From Nautilus pompilius (taxonomy: Eukaryota; Mollusca; Cephalopoda; Nautilida; Nautilidae), in contig JACATO010000591.1 of NCBI GenBank assembly GCA_018389105.1, forward strand, positions 2,714,501 through 2,778,500: a stretch of DNA of 64,000 nt, read 5' to 3'. Positions within the stretch are counted from its first letter, which is position 1, and each line of letters opens with the position of its first letter. Of the stretch, positions 12,191 through 27,100 are shown in pieces. The notes beneath the pieces were generated by a model. It did no database searches and had not been told where the DNA came from. It saw only the letters and a list, made by a program, of their open reading frames with translations. The translations under genes were made by a program, and so were the position numbers.

Positions 12191-15100
12191 CTGTTAACAA
12201 CAACAAAAAGAATAAAAACAGTATCCACAAATATTGATCTGCATGTAGGCTATGTAAGTTTATATACCAATATATCTAACCCATCTCACATTTTACCAAC
12301 CTTTCATAATCCTATGTTATGAAATACAAAATAAATAGAAACCAAAAAGCATTATTGAAATCTAAGATCAGCCTGCAGTTTTAAATGGTGCCACTAATAA
12401 ATAATTAACAATAGTATATACCTGCCTTCAGATAATCATAACAATGTCAAAGATTACTTTCCATTTCTAAAATACTCTTATCATGAAACGGCAACATGCA
12501 GGGCTCTCAAATGTCTAGCATCATTCTATTAAAACTGGTTAAATGGCTTCTATCAGTTTATCAAAAAAACTCCTGATTACAGAGAACACTATTGTCAATG
12601 AATGTTCCATCAAAAAATTCTGCAACAAACAGAATACATAAACTATTAATTGTGACATAAACTCGTATGTAATTGTGGATCCAGCAAGTTATTTCTTATT
12701 TAAAAGGTAAATTTAGTTAATGTTAAAAACATGATCTTATCCTGTTCATCCAGTGCTTTTTTTGGCAGATGAAAATGCTACCTTAGAAAGCTTTCCCTCC
12801 TCCCCAGCCGGAATCTGGGAATGTATTTCCCATGACCCTATGTGTACACTCACTCCTGTTAACGTCTGCTGTGGTTTGGGAATTATAAGAAACTAACTGC
12901 AGAAAGTAACTCGATGGTCACCAGTATACAAATGGTCCAGGCCTCTGCTTTCTTTAGATCAGTGATCCTACTATATAAACAGACTATCTCTTAACAAGTT
13001 TCATATTTGTTCTAATATTTTAAATGTCAAATTATCTCCCATTCTATTTAAAAAACTTTGCAATATGTACCATCCTACAGCCTTCCCAAAATACAGTAAA
13101 AGGCTGCCTCCTACAGCAAGAACCCACATGTAAGGATGAACGCTCTGCTGCTGCTGCTCTTGTTTTAGAGGGATAAACTATAACAATTAAACAAGCAGCG
13201 ACAACAAAAGATTTGTTTTATTCTGCTTTATCTATTTCAAAACGGAAAAAAAAAACAACAACAGTAACAAAAGCCTGTACTGTTTGTGAAAGAACAGCAA
13301 AGAGAAAGAAGCCCTTTGTGGAGACTTGGCTGCCTGCCTCATCAGTGATCCTTGTCTCATTTTACCTGACAGACCGACCCCAAAGATATATATGCTAGCA
13401 GCAACAGTATACTGGCCTCTGGTTTACCAAAATTGTGATTCTAACCTTAAAAACACAACGAATCCAAATGACTACAGGCTAAATATGTGTATATTGTTTA
13501 GACTTTCAGTAGAAAGTGGAAGAAAAATTACCAGTGCCACCAATATGGTATAAGTTCCAGTAAATAAATTCAATAATGCTGCACTCAAACCTTTTCAAGT
13601 ATTTAAAATGCTGGCAGAAGACATTACCAGTGTTGTTAAAATTGTACCAACCTAATCTTAATGTAGCAATATCTCGTGCATAGCTGATCAACTGTACTCC
13701 TTTAGCTCTTGCTACCCTCTTCGGTATTTTCTGTAATAGTTTACCTGTTGAAAGATTTATTGGCAACATGAAAAATTTAGCAAAAATTATTTTAAAAAAT
13801 GTCAATGAGTTTTCTTTTTTCCATTGGACATTATAAGTGTGATGTGATAACAGAGCACTCACTCTGCCTCACTTGGTTGGGTAGAATGGAAAAAACAAAG
13901 ATTACATAGGAATAAATCCATTTTAACCTTGATCTTAGCTGCCATTCATATTTCTAGATAGAGCCTCTGTAGTAAAGAGATGTGGTGCATTATATTCTCA
14001 TCGAATACTATAGTTATATATATCAGCACATTGTTAAATTGTTTTCTTTCTTTTTTTCTGATTTTTTCCTCTTTTTTATGAATCTTTTAAGCAAAAGTGA
14101 GAAATAGGTGCATTGTTAAGGGATATACAGAATAAAAGTTACTGAAAACCATTTGAATTTTAAAAAATATTTGTTCAGAAACTTATAATCTAAATTTTTT
14201 ACTTCCATTTTCTGTATTTTAATGGAGTTGTAAATGAATGCCATTTATGACTACCACCAACAAGTTTATTATTCCTGTAAAATATATTTCATATTTACTA
14301 AACACCATTCCCTTCACACACACACACACACACACAAACTGCTTAGAGAATGAATCAAAAATTTTCATTTCAATTTAAATTACCATATTGGTTCAAATTG
14401 CCAATTAGGCATTTATTGAAACTTATCAAAATTTTTAAGTTGCAGGTGAGTGATTACTGGGCCCAAACAAGTCACTGTTTGCTGAAAATTTAAAATGACA
14501 CCCTAACTTTCCTACAATTGACAAGAGTCACTGCACTGCTGTGCAGGTACTAAACTATACAAGAATATCCCCAAATAACAATGCAAGCCAAGTAATGGTG
14601 AACATGCGTGACAGACAGTATAGATCTATGAAAAACAAACTGTCCTGGATGATCTGTCTCTCAGAGAAGAGAGAAAAATACAGAAAATAAAGAAAAAAGG
14701 GGAGAATGGACACAAGTCAAATGCACTTGGTGTTACAGTTTTATCACTAAGTAACTTTTTGATACCACAAGACTTCATTCTTTACATTTGTGTCTAGTTG
14801 CATCCTGCACTACATCTGACATTGTACCCACTTTTTCCATGAATCTTGAAGTTCCAATTCATTGTCATCTGAATCACAATCAATGTTCCACAATCAGGGC
14901 CATCAAGAACCAACTTGGGTCCCAGAACTAGGCATGTAATTGGGCCCCTATGACCCTACATAATAGATGGTTGTGTGTGCTATCATGCATTACTACCAAT
15001 ACCAGAAATTATAATCTATGAATAAAATTGTGAAATTTGTTTAAATTGATTAATAATATTGCCTGAATGTGAACACTCGTAAAAAAAACAACTAAAATTA

Positions 15101-18100
15101 ATGTTTTATTAGACCAATTATATAAGATAGGGATATTCCTAGCCCTAAATGTGAAAAAAGTAGGATTTGAAAAACACACCACGCACATTTATACAGTGGT
15201 GGCCTTAGGGGTGGGCAAATTGGGCAACTACCTAGGGCCCCATGCTTAAGGGGAGCCCCAAATTTGGCCAATATTTTATATTAGCCAAATGGTTTAAATT
15301 GCCCCCATAACAAAAATATTTTGTACCTATAAGGTGTAATGAAAATGTGAAATAGAAAAGAAATATATTCCTGTTGTCATGCATAGTAATGTGCCTGGCA
15401 GTGGCAGCAATCTTATTTCATCAAAACTGATGGTAATTTTTCCCACAAATCTTTAAGATCATTAATAAGAGATTCCAAAGTTGATACTTTTTATATCTAT
15501 AGTGCCTTCCTTGCTTGATTAACTTGATTCCCCTTTGGTCAATTGCAATGAGTATCATTAACCATATGGCAGACATGGTCATGCAAACGAACGAAGATAC
15601 ATACTTTATGGCACCTTTTACTTCATTGAGATTGAGTGAAAGAAGCTCTTCTAGTGCAGTTATTTCTGGAAGGTGAGTTATGAATGGTCGCATACTAGCT
15701 ACACAATATGTCCATCATGTTACTGACAACCCATGAGAAAGGAGCCAATATTTTCTTGTAATATGTCTTCAAGTGTTGGAAAAAAATGTTATAAACCGTC
15801 TGTACAATTCCAAAGATGTTTTGGCCTTTGTACAGCTCACTGCCAAGTCTACTCCACATAAATTCAGTGAATGACAGCCACATGATGAGCACAGGCACAA
15901 TTAGTTTAAAGCTATGATATTTCTGGCCAGCAATGTATTTGCCAGCCATGTTGGCTGCATTATCATATCCTGATGTCGGCAATCAGTAAGTGAGATCTTA
16001 AACTCTCTCAGTGTTTGTAGAATCATTGTGAAAATTTTAGCACTTATTTTTTTCATAGCAATCAGCAAATGTCATAAACCATTCTTGGACAGTGGAAACA
16101 TCTGTTTCTAAAGAAAGATTCCAGAAAATAAAGGTTGTTTGCTTAGTGTGACTTGCATCTGGAGTTGTGGCTACCATTATTAAGAAGTACTTCAATTCCT
16201 TTACTTTAGTCAAAAATATCAGCTCTGATGTATGTGGCACAAATGTGAATAAACTCATTTTGTGACTGCAGAGAGACAGTGGGTTTGCAAGCATTCAACT
16301 TTTCGCTGAGACATTTGAATTTTTGTGACAAGCTCTTAAAGTGGGTTGTAGCGTGAGAAGAGTTCAAATAATTTTCATTGTGAAAATCTCCAATTCTGTG
16401 AGAAGATTTGCAGAAAACCAATCCTCTCTCCCCAAGAAAATAATGAAACCAATGTTTCATATTGGAAGTTTTTTTCATTCTTCAGTTTTGAATAAAATGC
16501 CTCTGTCCAGAAGATGATCTATTCCTGAATTTTCATATATTTGTCTCTCTAACCCTGCCATACCAAATAGCACCTTTTATGTGCTACACCTACCTCATGT
16601 TTAGGGATCCTATCAATTTAGTGTCAGATCTCTGGCTATTAGACGAAGCTAACCCTGACTAGTGTTTTGAATGATGGTCACCGGCATGAAAGAAGAGTCT
16701 GCATGGCAAGCAGTAGAAGGCATTCTTTGCAGAGCTGAAAATAAGCCATCATCTATAATCCAATCTCCAGTCCACCATTTTGTTTCTGGATGTTTTATAT
16801 GCCCTTATCTAACCAGTTCTTCAATCTCTTTTGTCATAGAAAACTCAAGACACACTCCAATATCAAAACCAGTGCACCTAGGTTTGACGCTACACTCAGT
16901 GTTGTAGTACATCTATTTCAGCCATAGACTCATCTTGTTCTTGTATGTCCTGATTGTTAACAATGCTACTTTGAGAGGCGAAATGTTTCAGATTTTCATC
17001 ATTTGGTAACAGTGAACTAGCAGCTTCAACCTTCTGAGATATTGCCTGGGAATTTGATTTTGTAAAACCCATATCAGAATGTGTACAAGTACCTTTTTTA
17101 TTTTTTGACCTATCTGCTCCTTTTTGTGCCGTATCACTTTTGAGCACCATATCTGTGCTGATTGTATGACAGATTTAAGAGTAAAATAAAGACTAAGAGT
17201 TAAATCTGTTAGATCTTTTGTTTCCCATGACCAGGTTAATTTTGTTTTTCTTTTTTAACAAGAGGTTCAATAATACCAATTCTAGTTTCTGAACAAATAC
17301 AGGAAATCAATTAACTAATGAGAATCAGTTAACATTTTAGATATGAGCTTTCTTAGAGTATAAGCAAATAAAGAAAAGTAAAAAAAATGCACAAAATGTA
17401 CAAAGACTGTCAATACATGCAAGCTATAAGACAATTCAGACAAGAATGATGTAAAAGTGAGTTATGAGCCTAGTACAGTACAAGCAAATACTTTTTAAGG
17501 GAGACACTTAAAGTCTGAAATTAGGCCATGTTAAAATTATCAATACACATTTTCAAGATACCTTAAATATATGCAAAAGATGTATGTAGAAGGAAATAAT
17601 AAAAGAACAAAATTAGGATTGTAGCAAAAAGAGATCAAACTAAAAACAACCAAGCGATCTGAAAATATTATACTAATGCTGTTTATAAAATCTAAGAAGA
17701 ATTTTTAGTGGAGATCCTTTCAAAAAATTCAGCATATAAAAATATTCCTAAAAATCAAGGGCTCCTCATAGGCTTCATACCCAATCAGTGGTACTGTCCG
17801 CATTATGCCAATGTTGAAACTTTCCTAATCGCAACAGGAGACAAGGAATTCCATGCATCCTCAACCCACTAAAGGAGAAGACGTGGCTTTACTTTCTCAT
17901 GTAACTGTCTTTTTAATACATGTGCTTTCCATTTACCATCCAATCATCCTATTTCTCTTGGATGTTTTACTCAAATGGCCAATTCAATGATACATCAGTG
18001 AAGCTAGTGCAACAACCCAACGAGTTGCAGCCACTCTGCATGTGTCCTCAGTTTCTTTTACTTCCTTATCCCTGTGTGCCTTAAATGACTATCAAACAAG

Positions 18101-21100
18101 AACTTGACCACGGTGAACTGACATGCTTCACAGCCAGTAGAGAATGAAGTATTCATTCAGAAAATCATTTGGGCTCAATCTGATTAAATCTTCTACAGAA
18201 ACCAACAAAAAAGATATTCTCTTTTCAAAAACAACTACGGGGATTTTTTCACCCACTGGTCATTGTACCAAGAATGGCTGCCATTTTGTCTTCTTTATAC
18301 CTTGTTTTGATTAAGATGATTTTCTTTTCGCCCAGAGTGTGGTGCAGAGTAGTGGAGCTTGGCTTGAATAAATAGGGAGCTGTCTCATTCATGTTGTGAC
18401 AAATTAGGCAAAAAGAATGAGTTACATAGATATGTTATTCAGTTAAGTGGATAAATCATTGTTACTATACCTAGTTCAAACTGTACAATGGCTATCATGA
18501 TGTGATCCAAACCCAAGCAAGCCTGCCTAATCTCTAAGGTATTCCACATCAACCGCTCAGCTTCTTGCATATTAAAACTAAAATAAAGAACAAATATATA
18601 AATACAAACATAAATACAAAAGAAATAGTACAAAACATAAATAAACAGTAAATAAATAGAATATTTTGAACAGTATCTTAATTCATTTTCAACTCACAAA
18701 AAATACAAACGAAATACTACAAAAAAAATAGTGCCTTGTATATACATAGTAGTGAACAAAGTCCAAGAGTGATGGTAGAACAAACATAAATTGATACATA
18801 AAATACATATTCAGTCATGGAGATTACACTGATAGAAAAGCAATTTTTTGTTCTTTCAAATAACATAAACATCATCAAGATCAGTAGTAAATTTTCTGCA
18901 TGTACTTGTTTTCTTATATTATCAAAATTTTATGGCAACCAACCTATAAGAATGAATCAAACAAACAAAATTTTGTCACAAAGACCCAATGTTAGAGATT
19001 ACATGAGATGCTACCTTGATCTGTTTTTGTATTTGGCTGTATAGCCATAAACATTAATTACAACCTAGTAGAGTACTTATGCATGTGGTCCACAAGATGA
19101 ACACACTGATATATTTAAATATCAGCCCAAGTCAACTGAATTTGGAATAACTGATACAAATTTCTGTGCTTTTTCATCTTAATAGCTTTGTGTATATTGC
19201 TTTATAAAATTCTCTATTGGATTAAAATTAGAGCTTTGAGCTGGCCTTTAAAATTGGAATTTTCTGATCTGTGAGATACTGTTTGATAATACAGCCAAAT
19301 GTTTTAGATTGTTATTAATCTACTTGAAAGGAGAGGGTAGTCTTAGAATATGATTCTAGTATATTGTCAAAATATCTAGATAAACAAACTAATCCATTAT
19401 TTCTTGGATACACTGAATAAATCTAGTCTCCAATTCATTAAACCAAAGCACCATAGCCCACATTTCCAAGATCGAATGAAGATGGTCCTTAATGATCCCT
19501 TAAAATGTCAACAAGTGTCTTGTGCTGGTCCATTTGGATAGTTGCTTGATTTTCCAATCAGTCCACGTATTAGCTTTTTTAGGTCTGCGAGCCAGCCGTC
19601 TGTTTGTTGATACAGGTAACAAGATAGATAAAAATCCATTTTATTGCACTCAACTCACTTACAACATCAATACATGAGAGTTTCTTCTTGTGAAACTCCA
19701 CAAACCAAGTTTTTGTTGGACTTAGACTGGCATTTTTTATCCATGGTAGAAAAGTTATGTATTAGTTTAATATTTTTTATTAGTTGTCCAAAAAAAATAT
19801 GCAAATACAGGTTGACTTTCACTAATCCGGCAATCAGTAATCCGGTACTAATTTTGACGATTGTAATTTCAAATTTCCCGGGGGTCACTGCGCCAACCTG
19901 CCGCCACGATTTGGTGGCGCTATTTGCTGCATCAACACACTGGTGTCGGTTGTAAACACAGGCAAGTTTTTCCTGTTTGATTTTCAACATTTATTATTGT
20001 AACTAGGTCACTTTTAGCCCAAGCCATGGTTCCAATGAATAAAGGAAGTGCTTCTCGTGGTGTAAAGCGCAAACATCGCACATTGTCCATAACAGAAAAG
20101 GTTGAACTCTTGAAAAAACTTGACAGCGGCATGTCTGTGAGAAGTTTATGTGAATTATACAGCGATGGATCTTCGACAGTTTACGATATAAAGAAACAGA
20201 AGGAAAAGTTACTCAGTTTTTTTGTTAACAGTGAGTCGAAGAAACAGATGTTTAAAAGGAAAACAATGAAACCTGGTAAAAGTGCAGAACTAGATCAAGT
20301 AATGATGAAGTGGTTTAAGTTGCGTGAAAGCGAAGGTATTGAACTGTCAGGTGATCTTGTGAAGGAACAAGCCAAAATATTTCATGAAGAACTCGGACTG
20401 GAACATAAGTGCGATTACAGTGAAGGGTGGTTGCAGCGTTTTAAGGATCGGCATGGCTTAAAGTTTCGTGCAGTGTGTGGTGAAAAACGATCAGCTGACA
20501 AGGACGCAGCTGCTAAATTTGTTGACGAGTTCGCCAAGTTGGTCAGTGATGAAAATTTAAGTCCTGACCAGGTCTACAACGCAGATGAGACTGCACTCTT
20601 TTGGAAATGTATGCCAAGAAGAACTCTGAAGGATGCAGAATCGCCGACAGGTTATAAAGCATCAAAAGATTGTGTTACTGTGCTTGGCTGCTCCAATGCT
20701 GCAGGAACACACAGGTGTAAGTTGCTGGTCATCGGTCAAAGTTTACGTCCTAGAGCTTTCAAAGGTATGACACATTTTCCTGTAATTTACCATGGCAACA
20801 AAAAAGGTTGGATAACAACTGAAATTACATTGGATTGGTTTCAGAATTACTTTGTCCCCGAAGCAAGAGCTCACTGTGACTCTGTTGGCTTGGACCGTAA
20901 CTGTAAGATAATGCTTATTTTAGATAACTGTTCCGCACATCCAAAAGCAGAACTCCTGGTAAAGAACAATGTTTTCGGTATCTATCTCCCACCTAACTGC
21001 ACTTCATTAATTCAACCCCTGGACAATGGCATATTACGTTCTTTAAAGTTGAAGTATCGCACTCATTTTATGAGGCGCCTACTGAGTGGGGTTAACTCTG

Positions 21101-24100
21101 GGAAGCCTGTACGTGAGTGTCTTCGTGAATATAATGTGAGAGATATGGTTTACTGTGTTGCCAATGCTTGGAAATCTGTAGAGGCATCCACACTGAAAAA
21201 TGGACGGGACAAATTGTGGCCAAGGTTAATGTTTGAGACAGCACCTGGTGAACATCTTGAACAAAACTTTACAGAATTTAGGCCTTCAAAGGAAAAACAG
21301 CTTATAAATGATCTGTTGTGTTTTGCTCGTGATCTGATCAATCCTACTGCGACAGATCTTGCATCAAGGCTGGATGAAGATAACATTGAGGAATGGATGA
21401 CTGCTGATGAAGATGCATCTGTTGTTCATCATTATACTGACTCAGAAATTGTACAAATGGTTGTAAGTCCACAGCAACAAGCCAGTGAAGGAGAAAATAG
21501 TGATGAAAATGAGGAAGATGTAGCAGAAAGAGTTTCTATTGATCGGTTATTCAGCTGACAGGTGAACTACTGAAAGGTCTAGAGCAATGCAGTTTTATAA
21601 CTGAGCAAGAAATAATGAACATTTACATGCTGCAGGATAAACTAATCAAAGAAAGGCCAAAATATATGAAACAGCTCAGCTTGCAAGATATATTCAAAAA
21701 ATAGCTAGAAAGAGTTCAGAGGACTCATCACTTGACAATTCAGTGCCTTCAACACCTGCTCACTCAGATGCCAATCCTGACATCCCCTCATCACTTGCAA
21801 ATCCACTGCCTTCGACATCTACTCACCCAGATGTGTTGCCACCGTCACCATCACTTCCTGATATTTCACTCACCTTAAAAGATGAAGAAGATGAGAATCC
21901 TGACAGCCCTTCAACTCAGGACATGTAAATGTGCTCTCAGTTGCACATTTCAGTTCTTCACTTTGGAAGTGGCAGTGATGATCTTTCTTGTGTAAATCAA
22001 TAGAATTACTTGCAGTGGACCAATTAGTTTACCTGGGTTTCATTAAAATTTCACTTGAATTTCATTTGATAATTCTCTTTTCTTTATTAACCAACTTGTA
22101 CAGAGTTATTGGGTATTTTAATTTTAGGATGAGGTGGTTAGCTAGTGGGTTAGGTGTATTCTAACCTAATCAATCAATAATCCGGAAAAATAGCTAATCC
22201 GGCACTCTCCAGGTCCGAATGATGCCGGATTAGTGATTGTCAACTGTATAAGCAGTTGACGCTCATGTTTTTAAATTTTGTCAAATTGTAAGAAAAGTGG
22301 AAATCATGTTGATGCATATGTCAATTAAAAAAACAACAACAATAAAATGCTTTTCTATCAGTGTAGTGCCCATGTTGGAATGTTTTTATTTTATTGCTAT
22401 TCCACTGTCAGTTTGGTGATTGAGATGCTGATCATCTTTGCTAGTGTTTACTCATGCACCAATATGACATTGTAGACTTGTAGCACAAAAAAAAGTCTGC
22501 ATCAGTTCTACTCAAGTCTCAGACTGTAATCATGGTATTGATGGTATAGTATTCTATTTCTAATTTATTGATTAACAAGATACCTAGGATTTTATTCTCC
22601 TTCTGAAACATGCATCTCTGATAATAGCCTTGTTTTATTGTTTTGGAAGGTTAAAACATGTAGACATAAAAGTTGTGATGACTGTTTGATTAGGTGTCCG
22701 TATAGCACAATTTTATCCACCTAATAAAATCTTCCTCAAAACTAAAAACTTTAATTATTTTAAATAAATTATTCTAAGAAACACTTTAGACTGATCTAAG
22801 GGTAGCATGGATGCAGGAGGATTATCCATGTTCACTTGATGCAGTATTTCTTTGATCAGTTGAAGAGAATCCTGTAGGCACCAACTGCACAGGTTTGATC
22901 TACATTTATTATCCTGTCCATTACTCTGGCTGGCTAATTTGTGAGAGCCCTAGTAATAATTTTATAATCAAAATGTTGCAAACTAATAGTTCCAGGCACT
23001 CACCATCACCTTTCTTGAAAAGTAGAATGGTAGTGGAGCTGCAATGGCTAAGTGAGAGAGAACCCCTCACTGAAACATGGTTGGTTGTTTGCCAAGATAT
23101 CATGTAATTAAAAAAAATTTTGTTTTATTTTCATTTTTAAACAAACAAAATATGAATGTGTTATTTTCATCCGTTTTTTAGATTTATTTTCAAAATTATG
23201 TCTCTACTGCATCGATAAAAGATGACAAGGAGCTATCTGCAGAAGCCAGGCCCAACCTCTCACACTTCCTCATACATCAATATCTCTGGTTCCTGATGAG
23301 GGAGGTACCTCTACAAAACCCTCCAGTAATAACCAGCAGCTTGAGCGCGTTCTGCTCATCTAACCACATCAACCAAAGCTGATTTTTTCCAAAATGCAAA
23401 TTTGGTAAACAACAACATGGTCTTTCTTTGACATGATATCAGGATTATCCATAGTGGCACTATTTAGAGAAAGAGGATTACATGCTTTACTTTTATTATG
23501 CTACTGATATTTAGTGCAAAATACCAATGCCAGATTACACTGACAAAAGCTTTGCCAAATCTGGCTTTAACCCTTTTGGTGCTTTATTAAATTTTGGGCT
23601 GGAAAGTTTCAATTATCCACCAAAAAATGAAATTAGGAATTTGATCGGAGAAGTTGTAATGCTTTAAAAGATGTGAGGATATTCCTGCTTATCGCAATAG
23701 AGGGAAGAGTTATTTTGAACCCGTGGGTTAAAATTTGCTTCCAACATCAAATGGTTATAAATGTCAAAGTAGACATATCCACTTTCAGCATCATAAGGGT
23801 TAAGACATTGCAAAAATTCTGTTGAAATGATAGCCAAAGTTCCAAAGAACACAAAGGTTGTTGGTGAATTACTCAGTATAGTACATTCTGTAAAAAAGGC
23901 CAAAAACCATAAAGTTCTTCTGACCATTCTGTCCACTTTCCTTTTCTAGCTTGTAAAGGTTAGTCTCTGTGTGGCAATTACATCAATGATGCCAAGCATG
24001 GTAATAGTGGAACAAATAGCAATTTTAACTTTGAATAAATGAACCCACCCTAGATACCTGGCTAAATAAGTGTCAGAACCAATCCACAAGTCCTGAAATA

Positions 24101-27100
24101 AAAGAAATCAGCTGCTGAAAATCATGGCACATTCTGCCCTCCAGAAAATAACAAAATTTTCTGGAAAGCAATTAACCACAAAAAATTCATTGGATTATAT
24201 AGTTTAGAACTATAGCTCACAGTATCACCAAAATCATAAAAGATATCATGTTACAGCAGTCCCTACAGATAGATAATTGGAATGGGTAGTGCTACAATTG
24301 TGCTAATGCAATGGATGGTTTAAAAACAAGCATGGCAACATGGTGCACATACGACTACAAAGTGATAAACCATACCATTAAAGCAATTCACTTCCAAGTC
24401 AACCAAGTTTGTTGCAAGATACTTTGTAAACATTTTTCTCAATGACACCAAAGCAACCATGAGTAATTTAATAATGTTTTCATGCTATATGGAAAAAACT
24501 TTGACCAGAAGCACCTGGAAACACATTTGCATGTCATGTACTGCAACATCTGCAAAGAAGTTGAGAGCAAGACAGGTGGCATAACGTTTAAGAGCATCAT
24601 CAAGTTTCTTCAGTCATTGAGCACAGGAATACACCATTTCTACTCTGTAGTGATTCAGCTTGCCAGATCAATTCTCACCATGCTTGCCAACACAGCTGTG
24701 AGTGAAAGGTCCTGCAGTGCATTTAGATGTCTTAAAAAGGCTCAGGAGAATAATGAGGCAATCAAAACTCAACTGGTGAATGATCCTGCATGTACACAAA
24801 CATGAAACAAACAGCCTTGACCTTAGGGCAGTAGCCAATGAGTTTATCAGCTAAAACTCCAGTTTCCAGCAGATTTCTGGACAATTCATGCAATGTACTT
24901 TAGCTTAACTAATTTTCTATTATTTTCATAGTAAAAATATTGTAAAAACTACTACTTTTTTTGAAAATTATAACTACATTTTTTGCAAAAACATTTGTTC
25001 TGTAAGTTGATCGAATAAATTCTTCTTCTTGAATACTATGTGTTGTATTATTCAGTGACAGTGTTTCAAATGTGTTAGTTTCATTTATTCAAAATAAAAA
25101 GCCTATTATCTCCCCTTTAATAGTTACACAATTATTGATACTGACTAGAGGATTTAACTTCTGAAAATGTTGTCTATGGCTCTGCGTGCAGCATGTTTTA
25201 GAATACCAGTACAGAAATTAATATTGACAACTTACACTTCTGATATCCATTGGAAGATACTTCAAAGTTATCACCAACTATACTAATAAACACAAGTGAA
25301 AATTATTAGACTCCACATGCTGTTTATCATTGTAATGCTTGGGATGACATGGTTCCCAATGTCAATTTCCTCTGTCCACAGATGCAAGTGGTGTGGAACC
25401 CAGTTCAGGATTTAGCAAAATATGTAATGAGCCACCCACACAAACTTACTCTGTACCAGCACATTTTCGGCTTCACTGTTAAAATGAACAGGGATTTTTC
25501 ATTAAATTTTCTCATATTTTCAGCTCTAGAAATTATTTGAAATAGATACAAAGCTTTAGAGCAGTGGTTCCCAACTTGGGGTACATGAAGACCTTTCTCA
25601 GTCTGTGAGAAATTTGAAGAAATATTTAAAAAAATGAACAGCACACCTCAAAGTTTGCAGAATGTACCAGCTAATATTGATGGAGAACCCGTGGAAGGTG
25701 ATAATGAAATTAAAAATGACCTTGAGCTACTTAACAAGAAACAATGCAGCAGAGACAGAGTAGGAAATTCTGTAAGTATGATTCTTCCTATCTGGTTTAT
25801 GGATTTGTTTCAAATGGAGATAATCAATCACTTTGTCAATGTATCATGTTATGAAATGTCATCAAAAAATGATGAGACCTGCCCAATTACAGAAATATTT
25901 AGAAACTTGAAATACAGACATGCTGACATGTTTTTTCAGAGGAAATCAGACACCATTCTAAATAGTGTTACAAAATTTACATCATACTTTTATTCTGCAC
26001 AGAATACTTTAAAAGCTTCTGAAAAATTGGCCCTTCTCACTGCAAAAACCAAGATGACTCATATTATTATTGAAGATTTTGTAATTTCTGCTTCCAACAG
26101 AATTGCTGAAAATCTGCTAGACAAAGAGATCATTGATATAATATAACTATCATCCCAAAATTGGACAATATAATATTGCAGAGTATTAAAGACGGGAGGC
26201 CACCATTGCATAGAAGAAATTTAACGTCCAACTTGATAAAAAGCACTGATGTAAAAAATAATGCCCAGGTAGTAGTTTTCACTTGGTTCCATGGCAAGGT
26301 TACCAATAGGAAGGGCACTCTTGGCTGCAAGATGCTGCTTGCTTGCATATTTTCAAATTACTAGACAATTTTGTACAAAATGAAGGTGAGTTGGAATGGT
26401 CTTGGTGTGCCAGAGCTACTGCAATTATGAGCAAAACAAGTGGGCTCCAGCGTTAAATGGGCCACTGCATCATACATCGGCTAGCATTAGCAGCAAAGAA
26501 CAACATGAAGGTTAAATGAAGCAGTGAAAGAGTTAAAAGCAAAAAAATAGAGGCCTCTAAGTATGGGATTATTTAAAATTAGTTGCAGTGACATGGGTTC
26601 AGAACACAGCTCTGTTACTACACTCTGAGGTGTGCTGGCCCTCCAGTGGAAAAGACCTCTCCAGACTCTCTGAATTAAAAGATGAAGCATTTATGTTTTT
26701 GAGGGACAATAACTGAGCTTGTTTCTTAATGAATTAAATCTGAAGTTACAAAATAGGAATTTGTTATGATGGAACAAATTCAAGTTTCCTTTAAGACCAT
26801 TGTGTTTTAGAAAAGTAATGTTAAAAGAGAAAATTTCTCATCATTTGTGAACTTGAATGAATTGACCTGCCTTCTGATAGCTCCATAAAAAACATCTGGT
26901 GTGAGGAAGATCCTGTTGTTTTGTAATGATGCTAGTAATGAATCTTGGTGAAATTGCATTTGCATACCTTCTTCCTTTCATTTCAAGTTACCCATGTGAA
27001 CAGACATTTTCTGCTTTGACAACCATAAAAAATACATCTGAAACTGTCTGGAAGAAAGTGACCTCATACCAGTTGTCACCAGTTTCACTTTGAATATCTA

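Larger units (their letters stand above)
12191..18470 (-). other. TTC41-like intron between coding exons 14 and 15
   Basis: 6.3 kb. Contains a CA microsatellite (14317-14337) and a hAT remnant (about 15195-17150). A minus-strand open frame at 13506-13862 is not recognised. The rest shows nothing identifiable. Confidence 0.6.
19808..22246 (+). mobile_element. Tigger/pogo DNA transposon, near complete
   Basis: Inverted termini of about 24 bases, starting CAGGTTGAC at 19808 and ending GTCAACTG at 22246, share the core CACTAATCCGGCA. Both sides are flanked by TA (19806-19807 and 22247-22248), the target of Tc1/mariner/pogo elements. TAATCCGG motifs recur inside both ends (19823, 19838, 22178, 22195 and inverted at 22225), probably transposase binding sites. 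The element is 2,439 bp, the usual size for Tigger, and lies antisense in a TTC41-like intron. Confidence 0.9.
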
